Source of the DNA: Dysidea avara
Lineage: Eukaryota > Porifera > Demospongiae > Dictyoceratida > Dysideidae
Reading direction: 5' to 3'
Assembly (NCBI RefSeq): GCF_963678975.1
Contig: NC_089279.1
Span: 23,112,004-23,176,003 of the forward strand
Length of the DNA: 64,000 bases
The position numbers were made by a program, and so were the translations under genes. Position 1 is the first letter of the stretch, and each line of letters begins with the position of its first letter. The notes beneath the pieces were generated by a model, which was not told the DNA's origin, did not search any database, and saw only the letters and a program-made list of their open reading frames with translations. Below are positions 26,451-37,001 of this stretch, in pieces.

Positions 26451-26919
26451 GGAAGTATAAGAGGTAGCCAAAGGGTTAATTAAATACTTTTCTTTTTTTT
26501 ATCAAAAAATAAATAAAAATAAAAAATAGCTAAATAAAAAAATTAAATTCTATTCTTTTTTTTACCAAAAATTGGGGGAATAGTTTATCTTGATATTATG
26601 GATCTGGACATTAGATTTGGGCACTTTTTAAGAATCGTTTACACTGATGATACTTCTCACAGGTCCCTAGTGGGACAGCATTCACAGAGAATAGAATGTA
26701 ACATACTTGAAACACTTTGTGTGCTTTAGTTACCCATAACGGGCTTTGCTAATTACCAAATAAATATTGATAAATTAATAAAATAGCTACAAGAAACATG
26801 CAGCTAAAATACTGGCAAGAACGAATACAGTTAAACCGTTTGCATAAATTGCTGGATCACATCAATTTGCAATTGGCAATGTTAAACATTGGTTTTACCC
26901 AGCCAGAACACTGCTCGAC

Positions 26920-27321
26920 TCATTGTGGGACTCTTCTATCGTACTCGAAGCCGATAAAATGGTGATTTCTGAGTTGTGCCAGACTGTATTTTGCAGTGAC
27001 AAAGGTACTGAGAGTAGGTAAAAGGAAGGAGAGTAAGCATAGACCGATACTAGTTGTGTTCCAACATAACCGGATCAGATATAATTTATCATCACTTCTT
27101 TCAAATTCAGCAGTTAATGCTGCATCAAAATGATAATACTTATACGTATTAAACAGTTTGTTTCTCACCAGATAGAACCAATTTTGAGCACTTGAAGCAC
27201 AAAAGACTGGTATAGAAGAACTTAACAAAGGAAATCCAAACAATCTGATAATCCCAAACAACATCATAGTCAACTTACATGCAAAAATACAAACCACTCC
27301 TAGTAGCGTGTAATCAACCAA
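26920..27321 (-). CDS. Hypothetical membrane protein ORF (133 codons)
   Basis: Open frame starting at 27321 with two clear hydrophobic regions (roughly residues 4-34 and 84-110) separated by a polar segment. I do not recognise a family. It starts close to a degenerate TA-flanked element (27375-27645) and lacks visible splice partners, so it may be chance. Confidence 0.2.
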   Translation of the reverse strand: MVDYTLLGVVCIFACKLTMMLFGIIRLFGFPLLSSSIPVFCASSAQNWFYLVRNKLFNTYKYYHFDAALTAEFERSDDKLYLIRLCWNTTSIGLCLLSFLLPTLSTFVTAKYSLAQLRNHHFIGFEYDRRVPQ

Positions 27322-27374
27322 TGATGCCTGTTATACTATATAACCCAGTTTTTACTATATACAATTTAGTGGGT

Positions 27375-27645
27375 AGAGAGTTAATTAATTAGTAATTAAG
27401 TCACTACAGAGCATTCATGGTCACTCCGCTGGGCTGTAAAAATGTTTTATCACCTAGCAACCAAGTGGTAGTTATGATTAGTAGAATAAACAAGCCACCT
27501 AACAGGTGAACAGCAACTTTTAGGCTTCCTCTTTGTGCTTTCATCTAACCCAAACTTCATTATTGTACAAGCCACATGACTAATTTGGGCTGAACAGACA
27601 GCAGAGGTGCCTGGATAATGGAGATATGGATAAAGGAAGTTCCAC
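27375..27645 (-). repeat. Mariner/Tigger-like element fragment
   Basis: Read on the minus strand from 27645 it begins TACAGTGGAACTTCCTTTATC and then matches, in order, 28237-28375 and 29147-29275, skipping 28376-29146. It therefore shows the uninterrupted form of the element at 28237. The other end was not located. Confidence 0.5.
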
Positions 27646-28236
27646 TGTAGTCACCCTAAATATTTCTCTTACTAGCCTATTTGTAAACAGAAACATAGAA
27701 AAGTAGCTAGCTCTCATAGTAATAACACAACTAATGAATAGCTAGACTGGCTATTGGTGGACAAACCTTTTAAGGTCTCCTTGTATTGTACCATTGTAGC
27801 AATAGCTATACTCTATTAATTTTGTATAGCTATCATACACTTTTTAGGTAGCATTAGGGGACTGCCCCCCCCCCCCCCCTCCACACACACGATTGAATCA
27901 TAAGAGCATGCAGGCCCTCTTAATTGATTGACTGTTACCTCCAATATAATATGAATGAAATACATATCTGAGGGTAAAAGCTCAAAATCTCACCTGATAT
28001 TACAATCAAACACTCTAATAGAACAATCAAATATATTTCAAAGGACTAGCATGCCTGAAAACTGCAAAAAGTTATACAAAGTTCAACGAAATAATTGCCT
28101 ACCCTGGCCACTTATTAATTTCAGTCTACCTTACCACTATAGCCAAACCTCATTATTAATAATGTGCAGCCTCAGTTTGCACATATAATATTATGTACAT
28201 TATAGATGCAGTCTTTAGCATAATGTAATATCAGTA

Positions 28237-30054
28237 CAGTGGAACCTCCCTTATCCGGACCTCACCTCCGTTGTCTGTACAGCCCAAATTAAAGTCACGT
28301 GACTTGTAGTTTATAGACAATAATGAAGTTTGGGTTAGATGAAAGCACAAGGAGGGAGCCTAAAAGTTGCTTCCACCTACTTTTTACAAAGACCACCTCT
28401 GCACAAAGACCATAAATTGTAATTAGGTTCTACAGATAGTTAAGGCATACTTGATGGTCTAATAATTAGACTACTTTATGGTCAAAGACCACCTCTTTAC
28501 AGAGACCACCTCTTCACATAGTAATAGTCAAATATGTATTTCAAGACTCATAGAAAGGGATCATTACTCAAGTCATCTACCATCATCGCTTAGTTTACAC
28601 CAGAATGTGTCAGCTAGATAGGTCTCATAAGGAGATAACCATACCTGTTTTAGCTGACCTAGCTGTTTTGATCAAGTCATGAAACAGATATTATTGCAAT
28701 GTGCAGAGATGTTCTTTGTAAAGAGGGTGGTCTTTATGACAGGTGACCATAAAGTGATCTTATAAGGTCAGTATGCCTTAGCCTTTATTAATATCTAAGT
28801 ATTCATGGAGGTGGTCTTTGTAAGAAGGTGGTCTTTAAGAGGTGGCCACTAACAAGGGTTTTACTCTATCCACTTTCTGTTTCTGGTTTACAGTTCCACT
28901 GTTTCCAATAGCCCCTTTATTATTATTGTTATTATTAACACTTTACAGTGACCAGCACTGAAGGTCTGACAGCAACATGTGCTACAGCCTTACAAGGACT
29001 TAGACTCAATGACTTGACTTAATAACTAATAGCTGATAAGGTGTACCAGAAAAGGGGCCAAAGTAAGGGAAAAAATCCAGAGTTCAAACAGCAGGTCACC
29101 CAATGTCTAGTCGGGGCCACACTCAGTCTTCCTCTGTTCACCTGTTAGGTGGCTTGTTTATTCTACAGGTCACTTATAATTGCTAGGTGATAAAACAATT
29201 TTACTGCCCAGGGGAGTGACCAAGAATGCTCTGTAGTGACTTCCCCCTCTATATCTACCCACTAAACTGTATACACTACAAAACTCATTCATGAGCGGTG
29301 GAGATGGGGGGCCAAGGGGCCATGGCCCCCCCACTTTTATGGGACAATGTTTGCAAGAAAAGATCGAGATACTCTATTAGGCCACTCCAAGAAAATTCAT
29401 TGTTTCCCATTTCCTGCCCACATGCAGATTCTCTTCCAACATGGTCATTCATTATTGCTGTCAACTGAACATTTTATTCACTATTTATCCTGTGATTGCA
29501 TAGCAGTAACTAGTTTAGCATTCAGAAAGCCTATTTAGCTAATTCACTGTTCAGGTTCTTAGTTTAAATATTTCTACTGTATTCTTACCTGTAAGTTAGT
29601 TATGAATTTTAAAAATAAGTGGAAATATCTATAATGAATAATGGATAATGAACCGCCTGCCCGCATGTATTTTTGAGGTAAATGAAATGGGAAACAAGGA
29701 ATTATCTTGGAGTGGTCTAATAGAACAGTCAGGATCTAGATACTCTAATAGAGCAGTCACAATATTCAGAGAAGTAGTGTAGCAAGCTACTTAGCTACAT
29801 ATGTGTAGTTATAAATAAGGAGATATAGTTGGTGGAGAGCAGCTATTGTCAGCAGGTAGTTACCTTCTTTTTTTGTCTTCAGCTTACAGCTGGCCTGGCC
29901 CCCTCACTCTTTGGCCTGCTCCACCGCCCCTGAACTCAGTGATAGCAATAATAGCATTCAAAACAGTTACTGCAAGCAATTTCTTAGTTACAGACATTGT
30001 TGAGATACAGACACTAGTATGTACCAGACTGCCCAGATAAGAGAGGCTCCACTG
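28237..30054. mobile_element. Composite mariner/Tigger-like element with two insertions
   Basis: TA-flanked ends CAGTGGAACCTCCCTTATCC (28237) and the inverse of CAGTGGAGCCTCTCTTATCT (ending 30054). The shorter relative at 27375-27645 lacks 28376-29146, which is therefore an insertion. A hAT MITE (29290-29932) is a second insertion. The original element was about 400 bp and non-coding. The 28376-29146 insert includes inverse copies of AAAGACCACCTC-type sequence and a dispersed repeat also found near 14140. Confidence 0.5.
29290..29932. mobile_element. hAT-type MITE with CAGGGGCGGTGGA end
   Basis: Left CATGAGCGGTGGAGATGG, right inverse CAGGGGCGGTGGAGCAGG. Flanking octamers AACTCATT and AACTCAGT (7 of 8). 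Carries two copies of the ATACTCTAATAGAGCAGTCA motif, at 29362-29387 (diverged) and 29733-29760. Confidence 0.75.
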
Positions 30055-30264
30055 TACATGGTAATTAATTATATAAGTGTGGTATAGTTAAGAAATAACA
30101 AGAATGCTATATACATGCTTGCACTGTAAATGGTCATTCAATCAATAAACCTTAATTCATTCAGTTAGTTTTTATACAATATGCTGTGACTCAACAGGCT
30201 TATAGCCATGCAGCTAAGCCTGTATTATATCAAACTAATCGCTGCATGTGTATGTCTTAATGTA

Positions 30265-30960
30265 TCAGTATTCAGTAAGCTTGTAGAATGTGGGCTTATG
30301 CGTGAATACAACATTGTGTATATCTGTCTTATAGTGTTTTCCTGCAATGACAAAAATTTGGTTGCCCACCCAATAAAGTTGATGTATATAGTAATGAACA
30401 GCTGGTACTAATATACTTTCTTCCATCTTGCATTGTTCAAGCTGGAGCAATCACTCTGCACACAGCGCACACATACACAGCTACACTCCTTGAATGTCTT
30501 CCAAATATTTGTATACCTGCATCAGTACTGCTCTAGAAAGGATTTCTGATGTTTAAAGATGTATGTAATATAATGTATAGATTGGAATGACCACAGTGGT
30601 ATTGTTGTAGCAGCATGACAGAATTCATTCCACCCTTGATTTTTTGTAGGTGCAAGCAAAACAGCCAGACCTCATTATGCATTGGAAAAAAATATATAGT
30701 GTACATACTTTGGTTGTGATCCTGATCTTGGCTTTCCTCTAACTATTGCAAGCACATTTACATCCTTTATGACTGTCATGCTGAATGAGTGATAAGCAGT
30801 TTCAGTAGAATTAGCTATAGCTACGTACTTGGTATCTGGATAAACATGTAAAAAAGAACCATCTGTGATACAGCTAGCCACTCCCACTCCACTACTACAT
30901 GGACATCTCCTGCTAGCCACCTAATGTTGTCTGCATGCCTTATGGAGTTTCATCCTAAAG
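30265..30960 (-). pseudogene. CARD-Kelch family Kelch remnant
   Basis: The minus strand retains pieces matching the intact gene at 34127-35591 in the same order: YPDTKYVAIANSTETAYHS with MTVIKDVNVLAIVRGKPRSG (30920 side), then a degraded middle, then VPAVHYYIHQLYWVGNQIFV and GKHYKTDIHN (30265 side). Frames change and there are stops. No CARD exon was found to its right. It is a dead, 5'-truncated third member of the family. Confidence 0.65.
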
Positions 30961-31225
30961 TTTAAACTCTTCACATGCTGCAATAAAGTCTGTCAGGAGC
31001 TGAGAACCATGAGATAACCACATTTTGTAATATTATGTTGACCACAGCTCAGCCAGGATGTCCTTTAAGTGTGCAGAGTTGATTAATATTGCTACATTAT
31101 TCAAATGTAGCTATTGTTAACTTTTGGAATACACCAGCACAGTTGTTGTTACAATTGTCAAAACTGCATCAGCAAGTGTACTAAATACATGCATGCAATT
31201 CTGTGCAGGTCTGTGCACAGCACAT

Positions 31226-31690
31226 CAGGGGCGTATTCAAGGTGAGTTCCAGATTTACATGGTAATGAGTTATAATTAAGTGCAGGGGGTTGGGGCACAG
31301 CTCCAAACCGCTGATAGATTTTGAACTTGTAAAGTGCTTCAGAATTTACTAGATTTATATGATTTCATCAATATTATAGTATGAACTATTTTCAATATAT
31401 GCTTGGTTCCCTTTTAAGTCCTAAATGTCATGGTTTGTGACTATCCAAATACATTATTCAAAATTATCCAATTGAAATACAAAAACTCAAGATATATAGA
31501 AAAACTCTCATTCCATAAAATTCAAGTTACTGTAGTATTACATTTATATCATTCTTTTAACAACTGTTTTAAAAACTGTATTCTGTTATTGGAATGTTCT
31601 ATCAGAGTAGTTTTGACTGCTCTATTGGAATAGATCTGACTGCTCTATTAGAGTATTTCGATCTTCTTTCAATGCAAACCCTTGTTCTCG
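31226..31690. mobile_element. Probable partial hAT-type MITE
   Basis: Starts CAGGGGCGTATTCAAGG and contains two inverse copies of the AGAGCAGTCA-type motif near 31615-31663. No matching right end was found, so the boundary is provisional. Confidence 0.35.
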
Positions 31691-31863
31691 AATCAATGTA
31701 AGTTTTCTATTTCAGTGTAGCTATACTGCCTGTTCCCATGTATTCTATAAATTTGTGCTGCCAAACTATAGATAGCTTGGCATTCCTGTTGCTTTCGGAG
31801 GGAGAACCCCAAGAACCCCATAAATGCACCCCCCCACATGATCACACTGCATGATATACTATA

Positions 31864-32019
31864 CACTGTAAATTCAAAAGTATGGATTTCATACGAAGGG
31901 ATGACTCCTGCATGTGGCAACTGAGTGCTAGTATAACCATCATATATACTCAAGTTACCACATGTATAGAAGTTATCCCTTTGCCTTAGTACAAAATTCA
32001 TACTTCCGAATTTACAGTG
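31864..32019. mobile_element. TA-flanked MITE
   Basis: A 156-bp element with inverted ends CACTGTAAATTCAAAAGTAT and the inverse of CACTGTAAATTCGGAAGTAT, flanked by TA. Pairing continues inward for about 50 bp with gaps. Confidence 0.75.
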
Positions 32020-32490
32020 TATATAGTAACTCCTAAAAGTGCTCCTGCTCCAGTCACACCTCTAGTTCTAGGTGCTACCATAGCACTTTTGTTTTAACAA
32101 TGCACATAATCATAAATGATACAGAACCTTAAACAGCTAAAAAGAGAAGCTTTATAAAATTCAAATCCGGCTGGGATGATCTGTCTATATAATTTTCTGC
32201 ATCTATATGATATGACAGCATTAAAACTATCAACTTTGGAAACCAACAGTGAATGTTACACAGATTTAAAATATATATGATGATATTTCCTATATACCAG
32301 CTTTAATGAAGCAATGCTGTACTAACAAATATTCCAGCTGTTGTGGCTTCCTATTAATAGCATGTTGCTTGGGATCAAGTTAGCTACTGGAATTTTTTCA
32401 GCGCTCCACCAACATCTACACATTCCACATATACATGTTTCTGGCTCCCTGTATTCACAGGCTTTTATAGTCTTTTCACAGGTCTAAGTA

Positions 32491-32635
32491 TCGCGGATTG
32501 CACATCCGTGGTCACCAATGTCTATGGTGTCACGTGAAAATGGGCCAATGAGAACAAAATTTGAATGGAAGTCCTCACATTTGATTGGCTATTTGGTCGA
32601 ACCCAAAAATATGACAACGGATGTGTAATCCACGA
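32491..32635. mobile_element. TA-flanked MITE
   Basis: A 145-bp element with inverted ends TCGCGGATTGCACATCCGT and the inverse of TCGTGGATTACACATCCGT, flanked by TA on both sides. Confidence 0.75.
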
Positions 32636-33240
32636 TATAAAATTCCATCCGGGTGTATAAAAGCTATCACATGCGGCGCGAAACTGCTAATCAAGACAAG
32701 AGCCAGCCCCACCCTTTGTTCTCAACCAGTCCCACCCTTAATCTAGCGCAGTTTGCTCCTCCACATAAATATTTATAATGCAGACGGTCCTTCTACCTTT
32801 GTACGATATTTTCAGAGCCAAAGGTGACCGACACGTACAAGTGAGCAATAGGCTCAGTACTGCGAAGGCATAGCAACTGAAAAGGTTAAATCTAGCTGAG
32901 TGAGCGATTTAATCAATCCAGATGGTTTACGATCTACCGTTGGGAAAGAAATTTTTGTGGTTTAGACATCGATCTCCATACAACTTGTACAGGAATCCAC
33001 GAAAATTTGTATCCCACGAAAAATTCTTGCCCTACGGAACGTGATCAAGAGATCTCTACAGTAAATGGAGAACACGGCCAAGACCAAACTTGTGACTTTT
33101 AGCAATTAGTAGAGATCTTTTACACCCGAGGTGTAAATAACGCGAAACCTATTTCCAGATAGCGCTTACTTTGTCAGCTATATCCTAGGGCTGTCCTGAT
33201 TCATGCTGAGCTATTATTGAAAGTAAATGGCCTGTGCTTA

Positions 33241-33688
33241 GGCCCCTATTCGGTGATTATTAGTTTCTCATCCAGCCTTTCTAATTGTTATGATGCGGGC
33301 GGGAGGGTATTACCATTATGCCATTATTTATAATATTAACACACTGATGTACAGACCTTGTCCAAATTGTCTTTCTTTCTTACTACAAACATTTCCGGCC
33401 TTCACCTAGTTTTCGTAATCGCCAACTGTTTTTCTACGGACAACTGAAAGCCTGCTTTGATGAAGTCGATAGAGCACGATTGCAACTGGCACTGCAGCAA
33501 TTTGCTAAGGAAAACAACAGTTCTCCTGGTGATATATAGCGCATTGTAGCGTTCATCAACAAAAATTATAACAGTTTGGTATCACGTGTTCTTCTGAGCA
33601 TGCGCAGAGTAAATAATGGCTTACCATGCGGTAGCTTAAGAAGGATGCGGGCGGTGGATGAGAAACTAATAATCACCAAATAGGGGCC
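33241..33688. mobile_element. Harbinger-like MITE (TSD TTA)
   Basis: Ends GGCCCCTATTCGGTGATTAT and the inverse of GGCCCCTATTTGGTGATTAT, pairing for over 30 bp, flanked by TTA at 33238-33240 and 33689-33691. A 3-bp TWA target duplication is typical of PIF/Harbinger. The interior includes an exon-like open stretch (33390-33539). Confidence 0.65.
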
Positions 33689-33725
33689 TTATACAAGTCC
33701 TATGCGCCAAAAGGTGAACAAGTAT

Positions 33726-34012
33726 CAAGGGGGTGTCACTCCAATATACACTGTACTACGATCTGCGACCGCGGTCAAAGCTAAAGGTCAATGAACAAGA
33801 CCGATTTTTCACGAAGAACAACGGTCAAGCTGTTTTCCCAACACGGTCAAAGCTTCGCGAGTAAGTAGTGCACGAAAATATAGCGAAAATAAACGGAAAC
33901 AGGTCAGTGGTCAAGACAAAATTTCGATAAAAGTCAACGGTAAAAATCGAAAATCGATCTTGACCGCGGTCGCAGATCGTAGTACAGTGCTTATTGGAGT
34001 GACACCCCCTTG
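33726..34012. mobile_element. MITE with long GC-rich inverted repeats
   Basis: A 287-bp element whose ends (CAAGGGGGTGTCACTCCAAT and its inverse) pair for about 55-60 bp, through ACGATCTGCGACCGCGGTC. Flanked by AAGTAT (33720-33725 and 34013-34018), a probable 6-bp target duplication. The inner part is related to the inverted repeat inside each 620-bp unit at 24824-26061. Confidence 0.75.
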
Positions 34013-34126
34013 AAGTATTAGGTCATTTAAGATGATAAAATAAAATTGAAAACACAAAAAACAGACAAGGTGTTTGCTAGATTGTCAAATAAAACCTATT
34101 GATAGTCATGAAAAGCAGGGGAAATG

Positions 34127-35591
34127 TCAATAGAATGTACCAATAGACACGCCATTATGCATTTCTGTCTCATAGTCCTTTCCAGAGATTACAAAAATTT
34201 GGTTGCCCATACAAATAGCTGCTGTGTAGTAATGCACAGCTGGTATGCTGCCTATTACTTTCCACCTTGCGTTGCTTAGGCTGGAACCATCACTCTGAAG
34301 AACACATACACTACCGGTCTTCGTTCTTCCTCCCACACACAACAAGTATTTGTTGCCTGCACCAGTACCACACATTGCAGCCTGTGGGGTATCTGCAAGG
34401 GCTTGCCAGTTTAGCTGACGACTAGACAAAGTATTCAGAGAGGTAGCATATGTCTTTAAAGTAAAGTCGCCACCAGTTGTATTGCCATTTATCACAAAAA
34501 GTACGTCGCCCAATACAATGGCATCTAAATCATAAAGTGGTATTGGGAGATCAGTACACTTGAACCATTGGCCAGTGGTGTTGTCATATACTTCAGTGGT
34601 ACGAAGCTCATTGTGGCCATCCCAACCTCCCATCACAATCATGTTTGACTGACGAGTGCAAGCAAAACAAGCAGACCTTGCTGTAGGCATTTCTGTATAG
34701 TCATACCAGCGACCTCGATCTAGATACAGTACTTTCCCTGTAACATCACCGGACACTGGCCTTCCTCCAACTATTACTAGTTTATCCATGATGACTGTCA
34801 TACCAAATAGTTTGTGAGGAGTGTCAATAGGAGGGCCCCATGTGTTGGTGTCTGGATAGTAAACGTAAACTGTAAAAAGAGGACCATCTTTGGTACTTCC
34901 ACCTCCACAATAAATTGCTCCATTGTACACTACCAGAACATGATCTATGCCAGCAAATGGTGCAGGAGCTCCTTCCTTCCATCTGATCTGTGCCGAACCA
35001 CTGCACAAGTCCGGTACAGCCGAATCTGCCACATAGAGTTGCTACAAAGGAATGCATCAATTCATAACCAGCACAATTAATACCAACCTGCATATCAGTT
35101 TCAAGACGTAGAGATTGTTGCTGCACCTTTGGTGCTGCTGGTGTGTAAGTGGGTGCTGCTGGTGTATAAGATGGTGAAGATGGTGTATAAGCAGGAGGAG
35201 ATGCAAAGTCAGTTGACTCTGATGTCTGCCTAGTTGTCTTCTCACTAGAAGTCTGCCTGCTCGTAGTTCCCCCAGAATTAATCGTGGTTCGGATATCATT
35301 TACCAACTTTTTAACAACGATATGACCTTCATCTTCAGCAAACGTTTCCATCACTTTAATGAGACTCTCGAACTGATCTGGAATTTGTGCTTTTAATCCG
35401 CCCTCCATTTCATCCAACATAAGTTTTACTTTATCACTACTAACTGTCATGGCGTCCATTCTCGCTTTCAACTTCCCAGGAAGAACTCCTCCTGCCACTA
35501 AGTCAGGGAGTATATCGTCAATGGGAAGGGCTTTTATCAACTTGGGATAGGCAGTCTTGTATGCCTCGTAGTACTTTGCTGGGGTAGCCAT
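34127..35591 (-). CDS. CARD-Kelch protein 1
   Basis: Two exons, 35088-35591 and 34127-35041, joined in phase 0 over a 46-bp intron (CAG|GTTGGT; acceptor TTTGTAG); 472 residues. Residues about 1-100 look like a CARD, an all-helical death-fold domain that assembles signalling complexes: LPIDDILPDLVAGGVLPG, then KVKLMLDEMEGGL, then FESLIKVMETF. Residues 101-168 are a Ser/Thr/Pro-rich linker with four YTP(S/A)(S/A)P-type units. The second exon encodes about six Kelch blades with GG doublets and VYDNTTGQWFKCTDLP-type strands, expected to form a propeller for protein binding. No BTB or BACK domain is present, unlike common Kelch proteins. The start is set by the conserved MxTPAKYYEAY shared with the paralogue. 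The CARD call rests on pattern reading. Predicted cytosolic; partners unknown. Confidence 0.8.
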
Positions 35592-36233
35592 TCGGTCTTA
35601 TTCACACTAAGCGGAGGAGGTCAGAGGGTGGAACGCGCAAAATCACGTGACTGTAAGCCCTGACTCCGCCTTAGACCTCTTATAAGGAAGTTGATAGAAT
35701 ACTTGTTTTTTGTTTGTTTTTATCTGCTTTACCAGCTGAGTCCAGATTGCATGGATTGTGTATGGTCGAATTCTGCAACACACTCGCACAACGACTTACC
35801 GAAGAGTCAGAGAGGACACTGAACGGATGTGGCCGGACGGAAGACGGAAATTCCAGCTGATGGTAATTGCAACCGTGACCATGAAAAGAAGATCTTGATG
35901 TAAAAAAGTACCTGAGTGTGTTTTCATCTTTCTGGTGCTGGAAGTTCCTGAATAGCTATGTCAGTATCACAACTACATACATATTGGCTCCTGCTTATCA
36001 GAAGTGTAGTGCAGATTTACCATGTCACCGGCTATGATGAGTCTGTGAGTAGTGAGTACTATTCCTTCCTTCTTATAATGGTAACGCCTTACCGCCCTGA
36101 CATTGTAAAAAAGTATTAAGATAATCATTTTCTTCCCCCCCCCGGGCTGGATGGACTGCCCTTGCCTACCACCCCCAGCACAAAGAAAGCACGTGCTGGA
36201 CAACTGAATAAAAAGGACCAGATTGCTAAAAGT
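35592..36233. promoter_or_regulatory. Upstream region of CARD-Kelch 1
   Basis: No exon seen. A palindromic E-box TCACGTGA at 35643-35650 lies about 52 bp upstream of the start codon. The same octamer occurs in the SOCS6-IST1 intergenic region, but also elsewhere in the window, so it is weak evidence of regulation. Confidence 0.25.
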
Positions 36234-37001
36234 TTAAAAGTCCCTGTGCTCATCAATGCGGCCCATCTCAGGAGAGGCATCAGAGGAGCGATGCGAGATG
36301 GACCTACTTCCACGTATGCACATTGTAGCTGACCGAAGTAGAGAAAAAGACAATGTGCATCGGATAAAAGCCAGAGTCTGACTGTAACTAGTAGAGCCGC
36401 GGCGAGATAGATGGTCAGCCAAACGACGGTAGAAAACTATTGCCTCCCTTCCCATACCTCCAGTGGTCGCAAACACAAGGGGAGTGAAGGAGGCCTGCTC
36501 AACCTCTCTGACACGGTCACCATACTCACGTTTCTTCTGTGCCTCGTGACGTTGATACAAAGAGGGGACACTGGTGTTGCAGTAGCTCGGTGCATTAGGA
36601 TGAAACATCCTTGCGTCAAAAAAGGCACTTTGCCGCTGCCCCCAGAATCCCCTAGCATGTATGTCTGCCCTAGCCTCATCTTGACGGTTGGCAGTCTTAG
36701 GTGCAATGATCTCCCCAGTAAGTGGCTGTAAAGGTGGCTCAAGAGCCACACCATGACACGTCTTGGAAAGCCACTCTGCAGTGATGTTTCGCAAAGCATT
36801 GTGGCGAACAAATGTGAGGCCTCCATGTCTGCAAATCATAGCATGATCCGCAGAAAATGGGACCCCACAAACACAGTGACTGGGTATGTTCAGGAGCTTC
36901 CAGCCATATCTAAGATGCAAGGCATCCCAAAATTCTTGCTTCATCAGATGGAATCCCTGCTCTGCTAAAGGCAATGCTGTCAGCCAGGCAGACCCTGACA
37001 T
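36234..37001 (-). pseudogene. Retroelement C-terminal domain fragment (255 codons open)
   Basis: An open frame with a Cys/His cluster (CVCGVPFSADHAMICRHGG), then VRHNALRNITAEWLSKTCHG, LQPLTGE, DIHARGFWGQRQSAFFDARM, SFTPLVFATTGG and CIRGSRS. This domain follows reverse transcriptase in a LINE-like family of marine invertebrates (established by recurrence in my knowledge of such proteins, not searched here). No reverse transcriptase lies upstream, so the copy is 5'-truncated. The frame is still open, suggesting recent insertion. Confidence 0.65.
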
